This document shows, one piece after another, positions 1 through 5,726 of a stretch of DNA of 5,726 bases (its first letter is position 1; the number at the start of each line of letters is the position of its first letter). Under the pieces are notes generated by a model that saw nothing but the letters and a program-made list of their open reading frames with translations, ran no database searches and was not told where the DNA came from. The position numbers and the translations under genes are program-made. The stretch spans positions 1 through 5,726 of the forward strand of contig JALAGW010000007.1 of assembly GCA_022712235.1 (NCBI GenBank), written 5' to 3'. This DNA is from Brevundimonas sp. (GTDB lineage Bacteria; Pseudomonadota; Alphaproteobacteria; Caulobacterales; Caulobacteraceae).

Positions 1-2
1 AG

Positions 3-1271
3 GGGATGCTGGGTCTGGCGCAACTGGCCGAACTGATCCCCGGCGGCCACCCGGACCTGAAGTTCAAGGGCTATGAGCCCCGCTATCCCGAACGGGTGCG
101 CGACAACGGCGGCGACATCTTCGCGGCGGTCCGCGAAAAGGACATGCTGATCCACCATCCGTTCGAGAGCTTCGACGTGGTGGTGCAGTTCCTGCGACAG
201 GCGGCGCGCGATCCCAACGTCATCGCCATCAAGCAGACCCTGTATCGGACGTCGAAAGACAGCCCCATCGTCGCCGCCCTGATCGAGGCGGCCGAGAACG
301 GCAAGAACGTCACCGCCCTGATCGAGCTGAAGGCGCGCTTCGACGAGGAGGCCAACCTGCGCTGGGCCCGGCAGATGGAGCGGGCCGGCGTCCACGTCGT
401 CTTCGGCTTCGTGGAATACAAGACCCACGCCAAGCTGAGCGTCGTGGTGCGGCGCGAGGGCGACGCCCTGCGCACCTACTGCCACTTCGGCACCGGCAAC
501 TATCACCCGACGACGGCCAAGATTTACACCGACCTCAGCCTGTTCACCTGCAACCCCGTCCTGGGCCAGGATGCGACGCGGGTGTTCAACTACATCACCG
601 GCTATGCCGAGCCCGACGAACTGGAAGCCCTGGTCGTTTCGCCGCTGAACATGAAGACCTCCCTGCTGGAGATGATCGGCAAGGAGATGTCAGCCGCCGC
701 CAAGGGCAAGCCCGCCGCCATCTGGGCCAAGATGAACGCCCTGGTCGATCCCGAGATCATCGACGCCCTGTATCGCGCCAGCCAGTGGGGCGTGCGCATC
801 GAACTGGTCATTCGCGGCATCTGCTGCCTGCGCCCCGGCGTGCCGGGCCTGTCCGAAAACATCCGCGTCAAGTCGATCGTCGGCCGCTTCCTAGAGCACA
901 GCCGCATCATCGCCTTCGCCAACGGCCACGACCTGCCCAGCAACAAGGCCCGGCTCTACATCTCGTCCGCCGACTGGATGCCGCGCAATCTGGACCGCCG
1001 CGTCGAGCTGATGACGCCCATCCTGACCGCCTCGGTCCACGATCAGGTGCTGGATCAGATCATGGTCGCCAACCTGAAGGACGACGCCCAGAGCTGGACC
1101 CTGGCCCCCGACGGAACCTATCACCGCGTCACCCCCTCCGGTCCTGAACGTCCCTTCTCGGCCCACAAGTATTTCATGACCAATCCCAGCCTGTCGGGCC
1201 GCGGCCGCAAGGTGAAGACCCTGCCCGGCGCCCTGTCCTACGCGGGCCTCAAGGCCCGGAAGCGCCGCTGA
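3..1271 (+). CDS. ppk1: Polyphosphate kinase 1, C-terminal part (5' end outside the window)
   Basis: PPK1 reversibly transfers the gamma-phosphate of ATP onto a growing inorganic polyphosphate chain through a phosphohistidine intermediate. The open frame runs in from the left edge. The ATG at 6 is internal, because its product begins just before the conserved PERVRDNGGDIF segment, far into the protein; the N-terminal and head domains are missing. The two phospholipase-D-like catalytic domains are intact. Hallmarks include HHPFESFD, AIKQTLYRTS, ELKARFDEEAN, KTHAKL, GTGNYHP and SSADWMPRN. Counting from the ATG at 6, the KTHAK histidine is residue 141 and the LEHSR histidine is residue 298. They are 157 residues apart, the same spacing as the essential H435 and H592 of the E. 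coli enzyme. A rare CTA leucine codon (891-893) lies two codons before the second histidine. The stop TGA overlaps the ppx start. Family assignment is secure. Confidence 0.97.
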   Translation, partial: GMLGLAQLAELIPGGHPDLKFKGYEPRYPERVRDNGGDIFAAVREKDMLIHHPFESFDVVVQFLRQAARDPNVIAIKQTLYRTSKDSPIVAALIEAAENGKNVTALIELKARFDEEANLRWARQMERAGVHVVFGFVEYKTHAKLSVVVRREGDALRTYCHFGTGNYHPTTAKIYTDLSLFTCNPVLGQDATRVFNYITGYAEPDELEALVVSPLNMKTSLLEMIGKEMSAAAKGKPAAIWAKMNALVDPEIIDALYRASQWGVRIELVIRGICCLRPGVPGLSENIRVKSIVGRFLEHSRIIAFANGHDLPSNKARLYISSADWMPRNLDRRVELMTPILTASVHDQVLDQIMVANLKDDAQSWTLAPDGTYHRVTPSGPERPFSAHKYFMTNPSLSGRGRKVKTLPGALSYAGLKARKRR

Positions 1272-2773
1272 TGGGCGTCGAGGCCGAATATCCGTCGCGT
1301 CAGATCGCCGTCATCGACATCGGTTCCAACTCGGTGCGTCTGGTGCTGTATCGGCTGGAAGGCCGGGCCGTCTGGACCATGTTCAACGAGAAGGTCCTGG
1401 CCGGTCTGGGTCGTGATCTGGCCGCTACGAAGCGCCTCTCCGTGCCGGGCGTCGTCTCGGCCATGACCGCCCTGCGCCGCTTCGCCGCCGTCATCGAGGG
1501 CGTCCAGCCGGACCAGACCATCATCGCCGCCACCGCCGCCGTGCGTGAAGCCGAGGACGGCGCCGACTTCTGCGCCCGCGTCGCTGCCGAGACGGGCCTG
1601 CAGGTCCGCGTCCTCAGCGGTGAAGAGGAAGCCCGTTATTCGGCGCTCGGCGTCCTGGCCGGCGCGCCCGGCTCGCATGGCGTGGCCGCCGACATGGGCG
1701 GCGCCAGCCTGGAGTTGACCCGCATCGGCAACGGCGGCCGCAACCGCCCGCTGGACAAGGGCGTCACCTTGCCGCTCGGCCCCTTCGCCCTGACCGATCC
1801 CAAGGGTTTCGACGTCGATCGCCTGCGCTCGCGCATCGCCAAGCGCCTGGCCCCCGTGGCCGAGGCCTACGCCACGACCGACCTGCACGCCGTCGGCGGG
1901 GCCTGGCGCAGCCTGGCCCAGATGCACATGGCCATGACCGACCATCCGCTGAGGATCGTGCACGAATACGCCATGAGCGCCGCCGACGCTCGCGACCTGG
2001 CGCGGTTGGTGGCGCGTCAGTCCAAGGCTTCGCTGGAGAAGCTGCCGGGCGTGTCCAAGCGCCGGGCCGAGACCCTGCCCTACGCCGCTCTGGTGCTGGA
2101 CGGCCTGATCGACGCGCTCGGCCTGAAGTCCATCACCTTCTCCGCCTGGGGCGTGCGCGAAGGCCTGCTTTACGCCGGTCTCTCGCCCGAGATGGCGGCG
2201 GTCGATCCTCTGCTGGCCGGTTGTTCCGCCTGGGGAGGCCGTCAGGGTGTGGACCCCGCCCTGCCCCGCGCTCTGGACGGCTGGCTGCAACCCGTCGTCT
2301 CGGCCATGCCCGAGGCCTTTGGCGAGGAACGCGACGCCCTGCTGACCGCTTCGGTCTGCCGCCTGGCCGACCTCGGCGCCCGACTGCATCCCGACCACCG
2401 GGTCGATCTGGTCTTCGATCAGGTGCTGCGCTCGCCCATTCCGGGCCAGACCCATGCAGAACGCGCCTTCCTGGCCGTGGCCATGAACGCCCGCTATGGC
2501 GGCGAGGCCAAGACGCCCGCGCCCGGCGCCGTGGATCGCCTGCTGTCAGCGGCCGGTCAGAAGCGAGCCCGCGCCCTGGGTCTGGCCATGCGGCTGGCCT
2601 GCGACCTGTCAGGCCGCTCGCCGCAACTGCTGGCCAACGCCGCCGCCACCGTCGAGAAGGGCGCGCTGCGCATCACGGCGGCCGAGGGCTATGCCGACAT
2701 GCTGCTGGGCGAACAGACCCGTCGGCGCGCCAAGGCCCTGGCCGAGGCCATGAACCTGACGCTGAAAATCTAG
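1271..2773 (+). CDS. ppx: Exopolyphosphatase, Ppx/GppA family
   Basis: The likely role is processive removal of phosphate from polyphosphate ends, opposing PPK1; some family members instead hydrolyse pppGpp. The 500-residue product has the ASKHA phosphatase fold. The phosphate-1 loop is VIDIGSNSVRLV (about 14-25), followed by AATAAVREA (86-94), SGEEEAR (116-122) carrying the likely catalytic glutamate, and DMGGASLE (141-148). In that last motif Ala replaces the third Gly of the common DxGGGSxE. After about residue 300 comes the helical HD-like C-terminal region, including LADLGARLHPDHR (about 365-377), typical of longer Ppx proteins. The ATG at 1271-1273 shares its A with the ppk1 stop (TGATG), which points to translational coupling. 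It also leaves only 10 residues before the conserved N-terminal strand, so a later start is unlikely. Next to ppk1 the exopolyphosphatase role is favoured over GppA, but sequence alone does not exclude dual activity. Confidence 0.94.
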   Translation: MGVEAEYPSRQIAVIDIGSNSVRLVLYRLEGRAVWTMFNEKVLAGLGRDLAATKRLSVPGVVSAMTALRRFAAVIEGVQPDQTIIAATAAVREAEDGADFCARVAAETGLQVRVLSGEEEARYSALGVLAGAPGSHGVAADMGGASLELTRIGNGGRNRPLDKGVTLPLGPFALTDPKGFDVDRLRSRIAKRLAPVAEAYATTDLHAVGGAWRSLAQMHMAMTDHPLRIVHEYAMSAADARDLARLVARQSKASLEKLPGVSKRRAETLPYAALVLDGLIDALGLKSITFSAWGVREGLLYAGLSPEMAAVDPLLAGCSAWGGRQGVDPALPRALDGWLQPVVSAMPEAFGEERDALLTASVCRLADLGARLHPDHRVDLVFDQVLRSPIPGQTHAERAFLAVAMNARYGGEAKTPAPGAVDRLLSAAGQKRARALGLAMRLACDLSGRSPQLLANAAATVEKGALRITAAEGYADMLLGEQTRRRAKALAEAMNLTLKI

Positions 2774-2777
2774 AGGA
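2772..2777 (+). promoter_or_regulatory. Ribosome binding site of the VOC gene
   Basis: AGAGGA lies 8 nt before the ATG at 2786 and overlaps the ppx TAG stop at 2771-2773. It is the clearest Shine-Dalgarno sequence in the window. It fixes the start of the small downstream gene and supports its reading from the ppk1-ppx transcript. Confidence 0.75.
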
Positions 2778-2785
2778 ACGATCCC

Positions 2786-3157
2786 ATGCCCGTGACCGGA
2801 ATCGGCGGCTTCTTCTTCCGCTCCAAGGACACCAAGGCCCTGGCCGACTGGTATCTGACCCACCTCGGCGTCGGGGCGCCGGAAAACGTCTGGATCTGGA
2901 ACCAGCAGGCGGGGCCGACCGTCTTCGCCCCGTTCAAGGAAGACAGCGACTATTTCGCCGCCGATCACCGCTGGATGCTGAACCTGCGGGTCGAGGGCCT
3001 GGACGACCTGATCGCCTCGCTTAAAGCGGCCGGAATCGAGGTCATCACCAAGGCCGAGTGGGACGCGACCCCCGAAATTGGACGCTTTGCCCGCATCCAC
3101 GACCCCGAGGGCAATCCGATCGAGCTGTGGGAGCCGGCGTCGCCGCCGGCCCCTTAA
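2786..3157 (+). CDS. VOC family (glyoxalase/dioxygenase-fold) small protein
   Basis: This 123-residue protein has the length and pattern of a single vicinal-oxygen-chelate module made of two beta-alpha-beta-beta-beta units. The first unit is GIGGFFFRSKDTKALADWYLTHLGV (about 5-29) and the strands after it. The second starts near WMLNLRVEGLDDLIASLKAAGIEV (63-86) and ends with FARIHDPEGNPIELWEP (101-117), a hallmark of the fold. Glyoxalase I-type enzymes bind metal with His/Glu on four strands. Here the first-strand His position is Gly (G7/G8), the third-ligand region reads MLNLRV without His, and only the last glutamate (E113, in IELWE) is kept. It is therefore probably not a classical glyoxalase I; substrate and function are unknown. 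No signal peptide or membrane segment is visible, so it should be cytosolic. It starts 12 nt after ppx with a good ribosome binding site, probably in the same operon, and ends 3 nt from the convergent rnd gene. Confidence 0.9.
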   Translation: MPVTGIGGFFFRSKDTKALADWYLTHLGVGAPENVWIWNQQAGPTVFAPFKEDSDYFAADHRWMLNLRVEGLDDLIASLKAAGIEVITKAEWDATPEIGRFARIHDPEGNPIELWEPASPPAP

Positions 3158-3160
3158 ACG

Positions 3161-4312
3161 CTAGCCTTCGATCTCGACGACTTCGACGCGCGAGCCGTTC
3201 AACACCAGGGCGATCTCGCCCTTCTTGAGCTTCAGCGCGTCGTCGCCGAACAGCTGACGACGCCAGCCCTTCATGGCCTCGACGTCGGCGTTGTCGTCGT
3301 TGGCGATCTTTTCCAGATCGGCGACGTTGGCGATCAGCTTGGTGGCCACGCCGGCGTTGTCGCTCTTGGCCTTCAGCAGCACCTTCAGCAGTTCCACCAC
3401 CGAGGGCGGAGCCGGCTGGCTGTGCGCCGGGCGCTCCAGCTTGGGCGCGTGGGCTTCCGGGTCGGCCAGGACGCGCTTCAGCTCGGCGGCCAGTTCCAGA
3501 CCCAGACGCGACCCGCCAAAGCCCTTGGGCACTGACCGCAGGCGGTTGAAGGCCTCGGGGTCGGTCGGAGCCTGAACGGCGATCTCGTCGATGCCCTCGT
3601 CCTTCAGGATACGGCCGCGCGGCTGGTCGCGTTCCTGGGCCGCGCGCTCACGCCAGACGGCGACGGCGACGAAGGCGGCAAGATACTTGGCGCTGAACTT
3701 CTTGGGCTTCAGACGCTTCCACGCATTCTCGGGCGTGGTGTCATAGAGGGCCGGATCGGTCAGGGCGCCCATTTCGGACATGACCCAGTCCAGACGACCT
3801 TCCTTCTGCAGCCGGTCACGCAACTTGGGATAGAGGGCGGCCAGATGGGTCACGTCGCCAATGGCGTAGGTCAGTTGCGCATCCGACAACGGGCGACGCG
3901 CCCAGTCGGTGAAGCGGCTGCCCTTGTCCAGTTCCTGACGCAGCATCTGGCGGACCAGTTGCTCATAGCTGACCTGATCGCCGAAGCCGGCGGCCATGGC
4001 GGCGACCTGGGTGTCGAACATCGGCTTGGGCATGGCCCCCAGGCGGTTGAAGATCTCAACGTCCTGACGGGCCGCGTGGAAGACCTTGATGATCGATTCG
4101 TCGCGCAACAGGGCGAGGAAGGGCTCAAGGTCCAGATCCTCGGCCAGCGGGTCGATGATCGCAGCGTCCGTGGGCGAAGCCGCCTGAATCAGGCACAGCT
4201 TGGGCCAGTAGGTCGTCTCGCGCATGAATTCGGTATCGACCGTGATGAACGGGGCCTTGGCCAGACGTTCACAGAACTTGATCAGCGCGTCATTGGTGGT
4301 GATTGGCGTCAT
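3161..4312 (-). CDS. rnd: Ribonuclease D (DEDDy 3'-5' exoribonuclease with HRDC domain)
   Basis: RNase D trims the 3' ends of tRNA precursors and other structured RNAs in the cytoplasm, using two metal ions. The 383-residue product carries all DEDDy signatures: Exo I in ITVDTEFMRET (D26, E28), Exo II in VFHAARQDVEIF (D84), and Exo III in YAIGDVTHL (Y149 and D153, the Y-x3-D form). KGSRFTDWARRPLS (about 130-143) is also typical of the family. An HRDC domain follows, around WRERAAQERDQPRGRILKDE and the later NRLRSVPKGF, and then a second helical C-terminal region. The ATG at 4312-4310 begins MTPITTNDALIKFCERL, a normal distance before Exo I. The frame is open further upstream, to 4651, but that extension lies antisense to purM and matches nothing in the family, so it is rejected. 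No good Shine-Dalgarno precedes the ATG, only a GGA directly against it, so a leaderless or short-leader transcript is possible. Confidence 0.95.
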   Translation of the reverse strand: MTPITTNDALIKFCERLAKAPFITVDTEFMRETTYWPKLCLIQAASPTDAAIIDPLAEDLDLEPFLALLRDESIIKVFHAARQDVEIFNRLGAMPKPMFDTQVAAMAAGFGDQVSYEQLVRQMLRQELDKGSRFTDWARRPLSDAQLTYAIGDVTHLAALYPKLRDRLQKEGRLDWVMSEMGALTDPALYDTTPENAWKRLKPKKFSAKYLAAFVAVAVWRERAAQERDQPRGRILKDEGIDEIAVQAPTDPEAFNRLRSVPKGFGGSRLGLELAAELKRVLADPEAHAPKLERPAHSQPAPPSVVELLKVLLKAKSDNAGVATKLIANVADLEKIANDDNADVEAMKGWRRQLFGDDALKLKKGEIALVLNGSRVEVVEIEG

Positions 4313-4318
4313 TCCGAT

Positions 4319-4326
4319 GCTATAGC
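4319..4326. promoter_or_regulatory. Possible -10 element shared by divergent rnd and purM promoters
   Basis: GCTATAGC is a perfect palindrome in the 81-nt gap between the divergent starts of rnd (4312) and purM (4394). It matches the Caulobacter housekeeping -10 consensus GCTANAWC at seven of eight positions on either strand. For rnd, a start point six or seven bases downstream would fall at or next to the A of the ATG. A TTGCCA (4349-4344, minus) could be its -35, but the 19-nt spacer is long. For purM, TTGGCG at 4303-4308 leaves only 12 nt to TATAGC, shorter than usual, and would give a leader of roughly 60 nt. Neither -35 is convincing, so this remains a candidate. Confidence 0.35.
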
Positions 4327-4393
4327 CCCGCGCGACGCCGTCGTGGCAAGAGCGCTTCGACAGATTTTCGCCCCCGATTTCGAGCCGTGACCG

Positions 4394-5430
4394 ATGAGCG
4401 ACACCCCTGAAACCCTGAAAAACGGCCTTACCTACGCCGATGCAGGCGTGGATATCGATGCCGGAGAAATGTTGGTCGATGCGATCAAACCGCTCGCCAA
4501 GTCGACTCGCCGTCCCGGCGCCGAGGCTTCGCTGGGCGGATTCGGCGCCCTGTTCGATCTGAAGGCCGCCGGTTTCGAGGACCCGCTGATCGTCACCACC
4601 ACGGACGGCGTCGGCACCAAGCTGAAGATCGCCATCGAGACCGGCCGTCATGACGGCGTGGGCGTCGATCTGGTCGCCATGTGCGTCAATGACCTGCTGG
4701 CCCAGGGCGCCGAGCCGCTGATGTTCCTGGACTACTACGCCACGGGCAAGCTGGACGTGGACGCCGCGCGCCGCGTCGTCGCCGGGATCGCCGAGGGTTG
4801 CCGCAGTCGGGCAGCGCCCTGGTCGGCGGCGAGACGGCCGAAATGCCGGGCATGTATTCAGGCGGCGACTATGACCTGGCCGGATTCTCGGTCGGCGCGG
4901 TCGAGCGCGGTCAGGTCCTGCCCTATCTGGACCAGCAGAAGGCCGGCGACATCATCATCGGCCTGGCCTCCTCGGGTCCGCACTCGAACGGCTACTCGCT
5001 GATCCGCAAGGTGGTCGAGAAGTCCGGTCTGGCCTGGGGCGACGACGCCCCCTTCGCCAAGGACAAGACCCTGGCCCAGGCCCTGATGGAGCCGACCCGC
5101 ATCTATGTGAAACCGGTCCTGCCGCTGATGAAGGCCGGTCTGGTCAAGGGCGCGGCCCACATCACGGGTGGCGGCCTGATCGAAAACCCGCCGCGCTGCA
5201 TCGCCGAGGGCCTGCAGGCCGCGTTCGACTGGAACGCCTGGGCTCTGCCGCCCGTCTTTGAATGGCTGGGTCAGGTCGGCGGCATCTCCGACCACGAACT
5301 GCGCCGCACCTTCAACTGCGGCGTCGGCTTCATGCTGATCGTCTCGCCCGAGAACGCCGAGCCGGTCCTGGCCGCCCTGCTGAACGCGGGCGAAGACGCC
5401 TTCATCTGCGGGCAACTGGAAGCCGCCTGA
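4394..5430 (+). pseudogene. purM: Phosphoribosylformylglycinamidine cyclo-ligase (AIR synthetase), frameshifted by one base
   Basis: PurM closes the imidazole ring in purine synthesis (FGAM + ATP to AIR). The first frame, from the ATG at 4394, gives YADAGVDIDAGEMLVDAIKP, the nucleotide-binding TTDGVGTKLK (68-78), DLVAMCVNDLLAQGAEPLMFLDYYATGKLD, and is sound up to EGCR (R137, 4802-4804). It then turns to nonsense and stops at 5002. The correct sequence resumes one frame over as QSGSALVGGETAEMPGMY, then GLASSGPHSNGYSLIRK, HITGGGLIENPPR and NCGVGFMLIV, ending at TGA 5430. One extra C after 4804 (CGC CAG instead of CGCAG) restores a 345-residue protein, the length of E. coli PurM, with no other defect. 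This is either a sequencing or assembly error or a very recent mutation; the rest shows no decay. The start has no strong Shine-Dalgarno. A terminator follows at once and no purN is seen downstream, so purM appears to be transcribed alone. Confidence 0.93.
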
Positions 5431-5451
5431 GCTTCCAACGCCTGAAACGAC

Positions 5452-5483
5452 AAAGGCCCCGGTCTCACGACCGGGGCCTTTTT
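5452..5483 (+). terminator. Rho-independent terminator of purM
   Basis: A perfect 13-bp stem (5452-5464 paired with 5469-5481) with a TCAC loop begins 21 nt after the purM stop. Its right arm runs into a five-T tract (5479-5483), followed by CC and TTT. This is a textbook intrinsic terminator. The A-rich left foot gives a much weaker T tract on the minus strand, so it mainly stops rightward transcription. Confidence 0.92.
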
Positions 5484-5506
5484 CCTTTAGCCGACTCCGT
5501 CACCTG

Positions 5507-5624
5507 CCGTCATTCCGGGGCGCGAAGCGAACCCGGAACCCAGGCGGTTGGTGTTTCGCTGTCCACGCCATTGGATGAGGCGTCTGGGCCCCGGATCGCC
5601 CCTTCGGGTCGTCCGGGGTGACGG
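5507..5624. repeat. Intergenic paired-hairpin palindromic repeat
   Basis: This non-coding element is bounded by CCGTCA (5507-5512) and its complement TGACGG (5619-5624). Each half contains its own GC-rich hairpin: TTCCGGG/CCCGGAA (5513-5519 and 5532-5538) and CCCCGGA/TCCGGGG (5589-5595 and 5612-5618). The halves are also imperfect inverted copies of each other, with CCCAGGCG (5539 on) facing CGTCTGGG (5581-5588). The unique centre is about 5546-5580. From memory, the 'CATTCCGGGG...GAACCCGGAA' half is a common dispersed palindrome in alphaproteobacterial intergenic regions, comparable to REP/BIME elements. No open frame crosses it convincingly. It fills most of the space between the purM terminator and the minus-strand gene at the right edge. 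Confidence 0.75.
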
Positions 5625-5638
5625 CTGAAAAAAGGCGC

Positions 5639-5726
5639 CTACCTAACCCCGCCGTTCTGGGTCTCGTCGTAGAACCTGGCCAGATCGACGTGCAGTTCCT
5701 CCAGCGCCTTGCGGCTGGTGTACATC
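5639..5726 (-). CDS. C-terminal end of an unidentified minus-strand gene (rest outside the window)
   Basis: Reading leftward from the right edge, an open frame gives MYTSRKALEELHVDLARFYDETQNGGVR and stops at TAG (5641-5639). The ATG at 5725-5723 is probably internal: 28 residues is too short for a likely gene, and nothing upstream can be seen. The residues look like a polar, helix-forming C-terminal tail with normal codon use for this genome. YTSxxALEELxxDLxxFYDE faintly resembles the end of integrase-core (IS481/IS3-type) transposases, which carry 'LEELQxDLDxxLxxYN'. Spacing and the final residues do not fit well, so no function is assigned. The frame being coding is plausible but not proven. 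Confidence 0.5.
   Translation of the reverse strand, partial: MYTSRKALEELHVDLARFYDETQNGGVR

Noticed and set aside
1238..2455. Long minus-strand open frame (405 codons) antisense to ppx
   Set aside because: The product is rich in Gly, Gln, Ala and His with no recognisable domain, as expected from the antisense of a GC-biased gene. The plus strand encodes a clear Ppx protein.
2221..3024. Plus-strand open frame (267 codons) overlapping the ppx end and the VOC start
   Set aside because: The product is Arg/Pro/Gly-rich low-complexity sequence in a shifted frame, across two well-supported genes.
3845..4390. Plus-strand open frame antisense to rnd, ending just before purM
   Set aside because: It is a shadow of the rnd codons with no recognisable motif; rnd has all its catalytic residues on the other strand.
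4313..4651. N-terminal extension of rnd by 113 codons
   Set aside because: It is antisense to the start of purM and to the gap, has no family similarity, and the ATG at 4312 fits the normal RNase D start.
4858..5415. Minus-strand open frame antisense to the second half of purM
   Set aside because: The product looks like GC-bias antisense, and the plus strand carries conserved PurM motifs.
5262..5621. Plus-strand open frame running through the purM end, the terminator and the repeat
   Set aside because: It crosses a perfect terminator and a palindromic repeat, and its first half is a shifted frame of purM.
5628..5641. Possible terminator of the right-edge minus-strand gene (AGGCGCCT followed by six T on the minus strand)
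   Set aside because: The palindrome has no loop, and the alternative GGCG/CGCC stem is only about 4 bp, so a stable terminator hairpin is not supported.
1..5726. CRISPR arrays, tRNA or rRNA genes, riboswitches, toxin-antitoxin or defence genes
   Set aside because: I saw no direct repeat arrays, tRNA-like cloverleaf or conserved rRNA segments, and every long coding region is a recognisable housekeeping gene.

Overview
The window is a stretch of GC-rich bacterial chromosome with strong G/C bias at third codon positions. The gene set, the protein sequences and an intergenic palindrome of the 'CATTCCGGGG...CCCGGAA' type suggest an alphaproteobacterium, most likely of the Caulobacteraceae (Caulobacter/Brevundimonas-like). 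This placement is inferred from recognition, not from a search.

Layout. Positions 3-1271 (+) hold the C-terminal part of polyphosphate kinase ppk1, cut by the left edge. Its stop overlaps the start of a Ppx/GppA exopolyphosphatase (1271-2773, +) in a TGATG junction. A small VOC (glyoxalase-fold) protein follows after 12 nt with a good ribosome binding site (2786-3157, +). These three genes look like one operon. It meets ribonuclease D (3161-4312, -) tail to tail, with only 3 nt between the stop codons. Divergent from rnd, across an 81-nt gap that contains a symmetrical GCTATAGC element, is purM (4394-5430, +). purM is complete from end to end but broken by a one-base frameshift near 4804. A strong intrinsic terminator (5452-5483) follows purM, then an intergenic paired-hairpin repeat (5507-5624). 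The last 88 bases hold the C-terminal end of an unidentified minus-strand gene.

How the genes work together. PPK1 and PPX make and degrade polyphosphate, so their coupled expression sets polyphosphate turnover. The VOC protein has no assigned role and lacks most of the usual metal ligands of its fold. RNase D (3'-end processing of stable RNA) and PurM (step five of purine synthesis) are unrelated housekeeping functions that share an upstream region.

I see no new multi-gene system here; this is ordinary core genome. The points most worth a second look are the purM frameshift, the symmetrical -10-like element that may give a leaderless rnd mRNA, and the paired-hairpin repeat after purM.
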